A stretch of 64,000 bases of DNA from XN24 sp035514535 (GTDB lineage: Bacteria; Pseudomonadota; Gammaproteobacteria; Steroidobacterales; XN24). Positions within the stretch are counted from its first letter, which is position 1. Each line of letters begins with the position of its first letter. Under the pieces are notes generated by a model. It was not told the DNA's origin. It ran no database searches and saw only the letters and a program-made list of their open reading frames with translations. Positions 1 through 7,477 of this stretch are shown here, in pieces. Position numbers and translations under genes: made by a program. The stretch spans positions 1-64,000 of the forward strand of contig DATKAZ010000017.1 of assembly GCA_035514535.1 (NCBI GenBank), read 5' to 3'.

Positions 1-1
1 G

Positions 2-259
2 CGGCCGCTGGTGCTGGCGGGCGATCCGGTGGCCGTGCTCGTCGCGGACAATCTTCGCCATGACGTCTCCGCGGAGACGTTCCGCTGCACGTGGGATGGC
101 GCGCCGCCGGACTACGGCACCATGGTGCAGTTGCTGGACGAGAACTCCAGGCCTGCAGCCGCGCGGCGTGCTACTGGAGCACGTCCGGGGTCTGCCAGAG
201 CCACTCCTGCCCGTCCACGAAGGACAGGCACCGGAACCCGGTTCGGTCGGCGGGCTTGA
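2..259 (+). other. Possible 3' end of an upstream gene, uncertain
   Basis: An open frame enters from the left edge and runs to a stop at 257-259. Its first 50 or so codons (with GDPVAVLVADN and FRCTWDGAPP) read like ordinary protein. After about position 160 the translation becomes Arg/Ala/Pro-rich and lies over the 3' end of the cyclase gene on the other strand. An 18-bp perfect palindrome sits inside it at 63-80. It could be the tail of a gene truncated by the window edge, or chance. I do not recognise a family. Confidence 0.25.
63..80. repeat. Perfect 18-bp palindrome, ACGTCTCCGCGGAGACGT
   Basis: This is a perfect palindrome and a variant of the 16-bp CGTTTCCGCGGAAACG element at 9855 and 16050. 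The outer ACGT is extended and T/A are swapped for C/G at one symmetric pair of positions. In the + frame it reads V-S-A-E-T, as the other copies do in one frame. Confidence 0.7.
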
Positions 260-896
260 GCCCCTTGATGACTGCGGCGCGCTTCAGCATCTCCGGATGC
301 GGATCGAGCAGCCTGCGGCCGAAACCCGGCACCAGGTTTTGCAGGTAACGATCCGGTTGGCCTTGCAGGACCTGGGCCGTGCTGAAGCACACGGCGGTGC
401 CGAACCCCGCAGCGAGGGTCTGCATCCGCGCGGCGCAGTTGAGCGGGTAGCCGACGAAATCCACCTCGCTCGACTCGCTCAGGTGCGGCTCGAGCTGGAT
501 GCGGATCGCCTCGCCGATGGAGATCCCGATACCGTAACCGGCCGGCGCGGGATAATGGAGTGATTGGGTGAGTGTCCCGTACCCCTTGTGCAGGTCGAGG
601 GCGGCGTCGAGCGCATTGGTGAGGCACCGCCCCAGGTCATTGTCGCCCTCCAGTTCCCACAACATCACGAAGCCGTCGCCGAGAAACTTCTGGAAGGGGT
701 GATGATGATCGTCACAGATCTGCATGACCTGGCCGAACTGCAGCCTGACGAGGTCGGCCACGCGGTCGAGCGGTTGCGTCTCGCTCCAGTTCGAAAAGCC
801 GCGCATGTCCGCGAACAGCGCCACGATCTGTGAACGAACGCCGAAGCGCTGATGGCTGCCGGGCGCCAGGTTGAATGCCGAGTGTCTTCTGTACAT
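171..896 (-). CDS. Adenylate/guanylate cyclase-domain protein
   Basis: A 241-residue protein that is essentially one class III nucleotidyl cyclase catalytic domain. The two metal-binding aspartates are visible at D30 (LFADMRGFS) and D74 (KFLGDGFVMLWE). The later purine/ribose-binding strand is seen as VGYPLNCAARMQ. There is no membrane segment or obvious receptor domain, so it is probably cytoplasmic. The frame stays open upstream to 1067, but I chose the ATG at 896 because the cyclase fold begins shortly after it and the upstream stretch overlaps the lipoprotein fragment on the other strand. The family makes cAMP or cGMP. Whether this one is active, and on which nucleotide, cannot be read from the sequence. 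No partner gene is adjacent. Confidence 0.8.
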   Translation of the reverse strand: MYRRHSAFNLAPGSHQRFGVRSQIVALFADMRGFSNWSETQPLDRVADLVRLQFGQVMQICDDHHHPFQKFLGDGFVMLWELEGDNDLGRCLTNALDAALDLHKGYGTLTQSLHYPAPAGYGIGISIGEAIRIQLEPHLSESSEVDFVGYPLNCAARMQTLAAGFGTAVCFSTAQVLQGQPDRYLQNLVPGFGRRLLDPHPEMLKRAAVIKGLKPADRTGFRCLSFVDGQEWLWQTPDVLQ

Positions 897-982
897 GCGA
901 ATACATGCCAGTCCGGGGAGAATTTGCCAGTTTAGCCCCTGCTGGGCTCTGGGGGCGAGCCATGCGTGCGCCGGTGGCGCTG

Positions 983-1081
983 TGGTTCGACGAGCTGGAT
1001 GAAGACTACGGCCGGTATTTCGGCGAGTTCGTCGACTCGCACGACGCGGTCGGCATCGCCGGCGCATTGATGAGCTCGGAC
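983..1081 (+). pseudogene. Remnant of a lipoprotein gene (C-terminal fragment)
   Basis: A 33-codon stretch reads WFDELDEDYGRYFGEFVDS then GIAGALMSSD. It matches the C-terminal part of the intact lipoprotein at 31334-32053, which has WFDVLDEEFGMYRGEYVDS then GVAGALMSPD. Similarity is also plain at the DNA level. There is no start, lipobox or first domain, and the match stops 8 nt before the toxin stop codon. It is therefore a broken paralogue whose 5' part is gone and whose 3' end is replaced by the toxin-antitoxin module. The surrounding frame (875-1174) is open by chance and is not a functional gene. Confidence 0.75.
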
Positions 1082-1088
1082 GCAGGAA

Positions 1089-1355
1089 TCAATCGTAGTG
1101 GCTCCACAGCCGCAACACCTTCACCACTCGCGCCTCCTCGAGTACCTGGTAGACGAGGCGATGCTGGATATTGATTCGCCGTGAATACGCCCCGGCGAGA
1201 TCACCGACGAGCTTTTCAAAGGGAGGCGGTTTCCCGAACGGGTCCTCGGCGAGAATGGCCAGCAACTCCTGTGCCTTGGGCTTCAACCCGCTGGCCGCCA
1301 GCTTCTTTGCATCTTTTTGCGCTTGTTTCGTGTAGACGACGCGCCAGCTCACCAA
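1089..1355 (-). CDS. yoeB: YoeB/Txe-family toxin of a toxin-antitoxin pair
   Basis: An 88-residue basic protein of the RelE superfamily, Txe/YoeB branch. These are mRNA interferases that bind the ribosome and cut mRNA. Visible family features are the N-terminal WRVVYTKQAQKDAKKL helix, the core YSRRINIQHRLVYQV strand pair, and the C-terminal LRLWSHYD, which ends in the His-Tyr pair typical of YoeB. Its start overlaps the end of the antitoxin gene by 7 nt, the usual arrangement of a co-translated pair. Length fits the family (about 84-90 residues). It sits directly beside a broken lipoprotein fragment, which suggests the module arrived by insertion. Confidence 0.9.
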   Translation of the reverse strand: MVSWRVVYTKQAQKDAKKLAASGLKPKAQELLAILAEDPFGKPPPFEKLVGDLAGAYSRRINIQHRLVYQVLEEARVVKVLRLWSHYD

Positions 1356-1591
1356 TCAATGTCCTCGACACACTCGTCGACCGGCGTTTCCATGCCCTGT
1401 CGGATCGAGTCCCGCATGCCGGCGACGGAGAGCAGGAAAAGCGTCTCCTGGATTGCCTCCCAGTCTTCCTCCGAGACGAGCACCGCATTGTTGCGCTTCC
1501 CGGAGATCTTCAAGGGCTGGTGCGACGCGGCGGCCTCGTCGATCAGGCGGTACAGGTTCGCGCGCGCCTCGCTGGCGGTGATTGCAGCCAT
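1349..1591 (-). CDS. yefM: YefM/Phd-family antitoxin
   Basis: An 80-residue antitoxin that should neutralise the adjacent YoeB-like toxin and, with it, repress their own promoter. The Phd/YefM fold starts at once (ITASEARANLYRLIDEA, residues 4-20), continues with LKISGKRNNAVLVSEEDWEAIQ, and ends in an acidic toxin-binding tail rich in E and D. The frame is open upstream to 1717, but the ATG at 1591 gives the normal family length and lies just downstream of the promoter at 1624-1651. The toxin gene overlaps its last 7 nt. Confidence 0.9.
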   Translation of the reverse strand: MAAITASEARANLYRLIDEAAASHQPLKISGKRNNAVLVSEEDWEAIQETLFLLSVAGMRDSIRQGMETPVDECVEDIDW

Positions 1592-1623
1592 GTCATGTCT
1601 CCGATCGGGTGCTTGCTGGGGAA

Positions 1624-1651
1624 ATAGTACGCAATCACGTACGTACGTCAA
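1624..1651 (-). promoter_or_regulatory. Promoter and palindromic operator of the toxin-antitoxin pair
   Basis: Read on the minus strand, TTGACG (1646-1651) is followed after 16 bp by TACTAT (1624-1629). This is a good sigma-70 promoter about 33 nt before the antitoxin start. The spacer holds the perfect 12-bp palindrome ACGTACGTACGT (1637-1648), which overlaps the -35. An antitoxin-toxin complex bound there would block RNA polymerase, as is known for YefM-YoeB. The operator role is inferred from position and symmetry. Confidence 0.65.
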
Positions 1652-1816
1652 GAGGTACGGAGAGTTGCCGATTCGCAGGCGCCACCGCCCGGAACTCTGG
1701 ACGAGAACTTCCGTCACGTGCCCGCAAGATATTCGTCACGCCCCGGATAAGTGAATTTCATGATCGCAGCCTAGCCTCGGTGCGGCGTAATTCCCACCAC
1801 CCCGAGGCATCCGACC

Positions 1817-3871
1817 ATGAGCGAAAGACTTCCCGTCGAGATTGAAGTGGACTCCGGCGACGAGCCGATGAGCAACCACTCGAACAACCCTCATTTTTCC
1901 AGCATCCTCGAGAAGCGCCTGTCGCGCCGGCAGGTGCTGAGCGGCAGCCTGACCGTGGCGGTCGCCGGCATGTTCGGCGCGGCGACGCTGGCCAGCGCTG
2001 CCTCCGCGAAGCTGCTTCCCCCCGCCGCCAAGGCCCGCCCGCCGTTCGGGCTGGATCCTTTGCTCGGCTTCGACGCCATCCCCGTCACGCGCGCCGACGC
2101 CGCCACCCTCCCGTACGGCTACAAGGCGCAGGCGCTGGTGCCTTGGGGCACACCGATCACCGGCAGCTTTCCCGCCTACCGCCCGGGCGGCAACAGCGGC
2201 GCCGAGCAGGAGGAGCAGGTCGGCTCGCACCACGACGGCATGCACTACTTCCCGATGGCCGACGATCCGAACGGCCACGGCCTGCTGTGCCTGAACCACG
2301 AGTACGTGGACCAGCGTGTGCTGCATGCGAACGGCCCGACCTTCGTCGACGGCCGGCGCCCGACCGACGAGGTGCGCAAGGAAATCGCCGCGCACGGCGT
2401 CAGCGTGGTCCAGATCCGCAAGTCCAACGGTCACTGGGACGTCGTGCCGGGCAACTACAACCGCCGCATCACGGCAGGTACGCCAATGCAGATCGCCGGG
2501 CCGGTGCGCGGCAGCGGCCTGGTGAAAACTCTGTACAGCCCGGACGGCACGATGGCCCGCGGCACGATCAACAACTGCGCCCACGGCTACACGCCGTGGG
2601 GCACGTACCTGACCTGCGAGGAAAACTGGGCGGGCTATTTCCTCAACGGTGGCGAGCTGCCGCGCGAGCAGGCGCGCTACGGCGTGCGCACCACATCGAG
2701 CCGCTACGGCTGGGAAACGGCGGAGAGCGGCGAGGACCAGTACATCCGCTTCGACGTGTCGATAAAGGGCGCGGCGGCGACGGCCGACTACCGCAACGAG
2801 CCGAACGGCCAGGGCTGGATCGTCGAGATCGATCCCTTCAACCCGGGCAGCACGCCGGTCAAGCGCACTGCGATGGGCCGCTTTGCGCACGAGGGCTGCG
2901 TCTTCGCGCCGCCACAGCCGGGCCAGCCGCTGGCCTTCTACATGGGCGACGACGCACGGAACGAGTACGTCTACAAGTTCGTCACCCAAGCGCGTTACCA
3001 CAAGGGGATGAGAGGCGATGCACTGGACGAGGGCACATTGTATGCGGCGCGCTTCAACGACGACGGCAGCGGCGACTGGCTCGCACTGGACATCAACGCC
3101 GCCGACTTCCTGGCCGCCGCAGCAATGGCCGGCGTCGAATTCAAGGACCAGGCCGACGTGCTGGTCAACACGCGGCTGGCAGCCGACGTGGTCGGCGCCA
3201 CGCGGATGGACCGGCCGGAATGGGGCGCCGCGCATCCGCAGACGCGCGAGATCTACATGACCATGACCAACAACAGCTCGCGGCGGCCGGAGACCATCGA
3301 CGCCGCCAATCCGCGCGGCCCGAACCCCACCGGCCACATCATCCGCTGGCGCGAACAGGGCAACCGCGCGTTCGCGAAGAAGTTTGAGTGGGACATCTTC
3401 GTGCTGGCCGGACCGCAAGGCGCCAGCCAGGTCCTGCCGGCCGAGGGTGGCCCGGCGCTGACCGAAGACAACATCTTCGCCAGCCCGGACGGCGTGTGGA
3501 TCGACCAGTTCGGCATCGCGTGGATCCAGACCGACATGAGCGGCAGCCAGCAGGGCAACGGGCCCTACGGAGAGAACGGCATGCTGGCGGCCAACCCGAT
3601 CACGGGTGAGATCCGGCGCTTCCTCTCCGGGCCGTTCAACCAAGAGACCACGGGGGTGGTCTCCACGCCCGACGGCAAGAACCTGTTCGTGAACTTCCAG
3701 CACCCGGGCGACCGCTCCGGCGTCGGCAGTTTCACCAGCAACTGGCCGGACGGTGGCACCATCTACCGGCATCCGGGCGATCCGTCCCCGCCAGTGAACC
3801 CGGCCGGACCGCGGCCGCGCACGGCAACGATCGTCATCACGCGCGAGGACGGCGGCGTAGTGGGACTCTAG
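1817..3871 (+). CDS. phoX: PhoX-type alkaline phosphatase family protein (DUF839), Tat-exported
   Basis: A 684-residue PhoX-family protein. The family hydrolyses phosphate esters in the periplasm using an iron/calcium centre. A twin-arginine signal (LSRRQVLSG, RR at 37-38) is followed by a hydrophobic stretch to about residue 62, after a long polar n-region usual for PhoX. The family block NNCAHGYTPWGTYLTCEENW is present near residues 252-271 with its cysteines, as are an early acidic/His region (HHDGMHYFP, NHEYVD) and a late SPDGVWID. An upstream start is possible only in the 225-bp leader, and the ATG at 1817 keeps the full n-region. It is followed 98 nt later by an SDR gene. Phosphate-starvation control is likely from the family but not proven (see the weak repeats at 1711-1740). 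Confidence 0.85.
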   Translation: MSERLPVEIEVDSGDEPMSNHSNNPHFSSILEKRLSRRQVLSGSLTVAVAGMFGAATLASAASAKLLPPAAKARPPFGLDPLLGFDAIPVTRADAATLPYGYKAQALVPWGTPITGSFPAYRPGGNSGAEQEEQVGSHHDGMHYFPMADDPNGHGLLCLNHEYVDQRVLHANGPTFVDGRRPTDEVRKEIAAHGVSVVQIRKSNGHWDVVPGNYNRRITAGTPMQIAGPVRGSGLVKTLYSPDGTMARGTINNCAHGYTPWGTYLTCEENWAGYFLNGGELPREQARYGVRTTSSRYGWETAESGEDQYIRFDVSIKGAAATADYRNEPNGQGWIVEIDPFNPGSTPVKRTAMGRFAHEGCVFAPPQPGQPLAFYMGDDARNEYVYKFVTQARYHKGMRGDALDEGTLYAARFNDDGSGDWLALDINAADFLAAAAMAGVEFKDQADVLVNTRLAADVVGATRMDRPEWGAAHPQTREIYMTMTNNSSRRPETIDAANPRGPNPTGHIIRWREQGNRAFAKKFEWDIFVLAGPQGASQVLPAEGGPALTEDNIFASPDGVWIDQFGIAWIQTDMSGSQQGNGPYGENGMLAANPITGEIRRFLSGPFNQETTGVVSTPDGKNLFVNFQHPGDRSGVGSFTSNWPDGGTIYRHPGDPSPPVNPAGPRPRTATIVITREDGGVVGL

Positions 3872-3969
3872 AGCAACACGCTTGAAGGACGGATTTGGGC
3901 AGGGACGCCCATACACCGGCCGCCGGCAAGCTACAATTCAGTCGATACTTGAACGCAGGAGTCGGCGCC

Positions 3970-4860
3970 ATGGACAGGCCCCTCACCACAGTCTTCGGCG
4001 GCACCGGTTATCTCGGCAGCCGCATCGTCCGCGAGCTGGCGACCCTCGGCAGCCGCGTGCGGATCGCGGCGCGGCAGCCGCGGCGTCCCGGGTGGTCGAC
4101 CGACGTCGAGACAGTCGAACTGGTGACCGCCGACGTCCGCGAGGACCACAGCGTGGCGCGCGCGGTGGCCGGCGCCACCAGCGTCGTGAACGCCGTCAGC
4201 CTGTACGTCCCGTCACGCCGCCACGGCAGTTTCGAGGACATCCACGTCCACGGCGCGGCGCGCGTCGGGCGCGCGGCGCGGGCCGCGAGGGTCGAGCGGC
4301 TGGTGCTCGTCTCGGGTCTCGGCGTGGATCCGCGCTCGCGGTCGGCCTACGTGCGCGCCCGCATGAGCGGCGAACAGGTCACGCGCAAGGCCTTCCCGGG
4401 CACGGTCTCGGTGCGGCCCAGTGTCCTGTTCGGCCCGGACGACGCGTTCCTCGGCGCGCTGGCGCGCGTCGCGCGGTTGCCGGTCATCCCGCTGTTCGGG
4501 CGCGGCGACGTGCGGCTGCAGCCGGTGCTCGTCGACGACGTGGCGCAGGCCGTCGCCAAACTGGCCCGCGGCGCCGGCGGCACTCACAAGGTGTTCGCGC
4601 TGGGCGGCGCCGAGGTCTACACCTATCGCGACATCGTCGCGCTGGTGCTCGACTCGCTCGACCGCAAGCGGCCGCTCGTGCCGGTGCCGTTGCCGGTATG
4701 GCACGCGCTGGCGACGCTGCTCAGGGTGTTGCCGAATCCCCCGTTGACCGTCGACCAGGTCGTGTTGATGCAGCAGGATAACGTCGTGACCGGCAACTTC
4801 GGGCGCTTCGAGGATCTCGGCATCGAGCCGCAGTCGCTGGCGGCTTTCCTGAAGTACTGA
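3970..4860 (+). CDS. NAD(P)-binding atypical SDR, NDUFA9/YbjT-like
   Basis: A 296-residue Rossmann-fold protein of the atypical SDR class. The nucleotide-binding loop FGGTGYLGSRIV is at about residues 10-21, the family LVLVSGLGV strand follows, and there is a C-terminal segment of the NDUFA9/epimerase-like type. The canonical YxxxK pair is not obvious, which is common in this subgroup, so enzymatic activity is uncertain. The frame is open further upstream, but the ATG at 3970 is preceded by AGGAG eight bases before it and immediately begins the Rossmann fold. It is followed by a glycolipid glycosyltransferase on the same strand (40 nt gap), so a role in envelope lipid or quinone metabolism is plausible but inferred only from context. 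Confidence 0.75.
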   Translation: MDRPLTTVFGGTGYLGSRIVRELATLGSRVRIAARQPRRPGWSTDVETVELVTADVREDHSVARAVAGATSVVNAVSLYVPSRRHGSFEDIHVHGAARVGRAARAARVERLVLVSGLGVDPRSRSAYVRARMSGEQVTRKAFPGTVSVRPSVLFGPDDAFLGALARVARLPVIPLFGRGDVRLQPVLVDDVAQAVAKLARGAGGTHKVFALGGAEVYTYRDIVALVLDSLDRKRPLVPVPLPVWHALATLLRVLPNPPLTVDQVVLMQQDNVVTGNFGRFEDLGIEPQSLAAFLKY

Positions 4861-4900
4861 GTTAAGCTTGTAGCGGGTTTACGCAACACGGGCAGATTCC

Positions 4901-6313
4901 ATGGCGACGCCGACGGGAGTGCTTGCCGAATCGCTGGCGAAGTCGCGCGCGTTCCTGGCGCGCATGATGGATCGCTCGGCGCCGCGGGTCATGCTGCTGA
5001 CCTCCTCGCTGGGGTCCGGGCACATGATGGCCGCGCAGGCGCTCACCACCGCGCTGCGCGCCGCCGGCCGGCCGGTCGAGATCGAGACCTTGGACGTCTG
5101 GTCGCTGGTGGATCCCGAGGTGGCCACGGCCCTGCAGAGTGCTTATCTCGAGATGATCGTCGCGGAGCCGGAGCTGTTCGATGCCGTCTACCGCCTCGGC
5201 CAGCGGACCTGGCGCAGCCTGTTCGACGCGGACAAGTCCCTCCCGCCGCAGCTCGAGACCTTCTTCGAGCATTTCAGCACGCGGGTCGATCGGGCCAAGG
5301 GCACCGCGCCCGAACTGGCCGACGGCGAGCGGCACCCGTCGGACCGCCTCCTGCTGCGCTACCTGCAGGCCTCGGTGGCGCGCCGCCGGCGCAACGGCCC
5401 CGGCACCGTGTTCCGCCCGGTGCTCGCCCGCTGGGCCTGGGCGCGCGTCGCGCGCCGCCTCGAGCAACGCGTTGCCGATTTCGGGCCGCACGTCGCGATC
5501 GCCACGCAGATGAGCCCGGCCGTGTTACTCGCCTCGATCAAGCAGCGCCGCGACCTCGAGCTGCCGCTGATCGCGGTGCCGACGGATTTCGGCATCCACG
5601 ACGCCTGGCTGCAACCCGGCATCGGCCACTACTGCGTCGCCCACGACTCCATCGCGTGCGCGGACCTGCCCACGGGCAGCGTGCTCCTCGCCACGGGGAT
5701 CCCGCTGCAGCCCGGCTTCCGCCACCCGCCACCGCAAGCCTCCGCGCGCAGGACCCTCGGCCTGCACCCGGAACGACAGGTCGTGCTGGTGGCGGGCGGC
5801 GGCCTCGGGCTCGGCGTCGCGAAACTCGCCGAGCGCCTCCTCGCGGAGGTGCCGGAGGCGCGGATCGTCGCGGTGAGCGGGCGCAATCGCGAGGCGCGCG
5901 ACGCGCTCGCGGCGCTGCAGCCCCGCGACCCGGGGCGGCTGGTGGACTGCGGCTGGACCGAGCGCATGCCGACGTGGCTGTCCGCCGCGGACGTGGTCGT
6001 CGGCAAGCCGGGCGGCCTGACGGTCGCCGAGTCGCTCGCCTGCGGGCGATACCTGCTGGCGATCAACAGCCCGGGCGGCCAGGAAAGCTTCAACGTGCGC
6101 TTTCTCGCCGAGCACGGCGCGGGCGCCCTCGTCGGCGAAGCGGAACTCGGCGAACGTTTGCGTGCCCTGCTGGCCGATCCCGCGCAACTGCTGGCGCTGC
6201 ACGCGCGGGCCGCGGCGGTGGGCCGGCGCGACGGCGCGGCGTGCATCGCCGCGCTCGCACTCGACCTGGTACACGCGGCGCGCGCCGCGCGCTGGAACGG
6301 GGGCCCGACGTGA
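4901..6313 (+). CDS. MGDG-synthase/UgtP-like glycolipid glycosyltransferase (GT28)
   Basis: A 470-residue GT-B glycosyltransferase resembling monogalactosyldiacylglycerol synthase and UgtP, which move a sugar from a UDP-sugar to diacylglycerol at the inner membrane face. The N-terminal domain carries the diagnostic MLLTSSLGSGHMMAAQAL (residues about 28-45). The C-terminal donor domain has VLVAGGGLGLG, then VVGKPGGLTVAESLACG and the INSPGGQE loop that contacts the nucleotide sugar. No signal peptide is seen. Its TGA overlaps the GTG start of the YkoP-like gene (GTGA), so the two are translationally coupled, and the NodB-like gene follows with another overlap. Together they look like one pathway for a modified glycolipid; the exact sugar and acceptor are unknown. 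Confidence 0.8.
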   Translation: MATPTGVLAESLAKSRAFLARMMDRSAPRVMLLTSSLGSGHMMAAQALTTALRAAGRPVEIETLDVWSLVDPEVATALQSAYLEMIVAEPELFDAVYRLGQRTWRSLFDADKSLPPQLETFFEHFSTRVDRAKGTAPELADGERHPSDRLLLRYLQASVARRRRNGPGTVFRPVLARWAWARVARRLEQRVADFGPHVAIATQMSPAVLLASIKQRRDLELPLIAVPTDFGIHDAWLQPGIGHYCVAHDSIACADLPTGSVLLATGIPLQPGFRHPPPQASARRTLGLHPERQVVLVAGGGLGLGVAKLAERLLAEVPEARIVAVSGRNREARDALAALQPRDPGRLVDCGWTERMPTWLSAADVVVGKPGGLTVAESLACGRYLLAINSPGGQESFNVRFLAEHGAGALVGEAELGERLRALLADPAQLLALHARAAAVGRRDGAACIAALALDLVHAARAARWNGGPT

Positions 6314-6864
6314 ATCGTCTCCGCCTGTTCGCCCGCCGGATCCTGGAGCGCGTCGACCGCCTGTACCGCCGCTGGCATCACCTCCGGCCCGTGGGCCCGC
6401 TGATGTTCGTCGGCCTCACGCGCTATCGCGGCCCGGCACGCAGCTTCGCCGACGGCGCCACGCTCGCGCCCGGCGACCCGCTCGGCACGCTGCACTTCGA
6501 CAACGCGCGCCTCGCCGCGCTCGGCCACGATTCGCCGAACGCCACGGGGCTGCAGTTCGCGCGCCAGCTGTTCCGCTCGATGCGCAGCCTCGGCGAGCTG
6601 GCGATGCACGACGAGGAGTTTCGCGACGTGGCGGTGTTCCAGGGCATCGGCTGGATCCGCCACGGCGGCGAGCTCGGCCTCGTCCACGAGCCGTTTCCGC
6701 CGGGGCCACGCCGGCGCTTCCTGGCGCGCTACCTGCGCCTGCTGGTGTGGGCGTTCGCCGCCGACGAGCGCACCGCCGCGCAGGTGCATCCCGAGCCGAC
6801 GGTCACCTGGCTGACGCGCGACGTGCTGCTCGAGCGCTTCGCACGCGCGGGCCGCCATGGCTGA
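6310..6864 (+). CDS. YkoP-like domain protein
   Basis: A 184-residue protein matching, by eye, the YkoP-like domain known from Bacillus YkoP and from fusions to polysaccharide deacetylases. The recognisable block is YRGPARSFADGATLAPGD followed by LHFDNARLAAL at about residues 38-73. It starts at GTG 6310, whose TG is shared with the stop of the glycosyltransferase gene, and its 3' end overlaps the deacetylase start by 8 nt. No signal peptide is seen, only a basic N-terminus (RLFARRILERVDRLYRR). The biochemical role of YkoP domains is not settled. Tight coupling to both enzymes suggests a substrate-handling partner in a cytoplasmic glycolipid pathway. Confidence 0.6.
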   Translation: MNRLRLFARRILERVDRLYRRWHHLRPVGPLMFVGLTRYRGPARSFADGATLAPGDPLGTLHFDNARLAALGHDSPNATGLQFARQLFRSMRSLGELAMHDEEFRDVAVFQGIGWIRHGGELGLVHEPFPPGPRRRFLARYLRLLVWAFAADERTAAQVHPEPTVTWLTRDVLLERFARAGRHG

Positions 6865-7477
6865 GGCGGTGTACCTGACCTTCGACGACGGGCCCGACCC
6901 GCGGTGGACACCGCGCGTCCTCGAGGTCCTCGCCGCCCACGACGCGGCCGCGACCTTCTTCATGGTCGGGCAGCGCGCGCTCGCGCAGTCCGGCCTCGCG
7001 CGCGCCATCGTCGTGGCCGGCCACGGGCTCGGCAACCACAGCTTCAGCCACCGCCACCCGTGGACGATGTCCGCAGCGGCCGCGCGGCGCGAAGTGCGCG
7101 ACGGCGCGGCCGCGCTGGCGGATGCCTGCGGCCGGCCCGCGCAGTTCTTCCGCCCGCCCTACGGCCGCCTGCGTCGCTGCATGAGCGACGAGGCCGCGCG
7201 CGCCTCCCAGCGCGTCGTGCTGTGGGATCGCGCCGCGATCGACTGGGGCCCGCTCGGGCGCGGCGCGGCGATCGCCAGGCGCCTCGGTCGCATCCGGCCC
7301 GGCGAGATCGTGCTCATGCACGACGGCGCGGCGCGGCGCAATCACCCGGAGGAACTGCTGCGCGTCCTGCCGGGGCTGCTCGACGATCTCGCGGCGCGCG
7401 GCCTGCGCACGCTCAGCCTGCCAGCGTCGCCACCTGCTGGTGCAGGAACCAGCGCTCCGCCACCACGCGCCGGGTGA
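6857..7477 (+). CDS. NodB-homology polysaccharide deacetylase family protein
   Basis: A 206-residue carbohydrate esterase 4 domain. The metal/catalytic motifs are in order: TFDDGP (residues 8-13), NHSFSHRH with the HxxxH zinc ligands, RPPYGR, a downstream D-W, and LMHDG near residue 155. The family removes N-acetyl groups from sugars such as chitooligosaccharides or peptidoglycan. Unlike most, this protein has no signal peptide and begins right at the fold, so a cytoplasmic substrate such as a lipid-linked amino sugar made by the coupled glycosyltransferase is more likely than wall polymer. The last 22 codons (Pro/Ala/Gly-rich) overlap the 3' end of the convergent flavoprotein gene by 65 bp. 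Confidence 0.85.
   Translation: MAEAVYLTFDDGPDPRWTPRVLEVLAAHDAAATFFMVGQRALAQSGLARAIVVAGHGLGNHSFSHRHPWTMSAAAARREVRDGAAALADACGRPAQFFRPPYGRLRRCMSDEAARASQRVVLWDRAAIDWGPLGRGAAIARRLGRIRPGEIVLMHDGAARRNHPEELLRVLPGLLDDLAARGLRTLSLPASPPAGAGTSAPPPRAG

Noticed and set aside
1736..3916. 726-codon open frame opposite phoX
   Set aside because: It is the mirror frame of phoX, with an Arg/Val/Ala/His-rich translation and no family features, as expected from third-position G+C bias.
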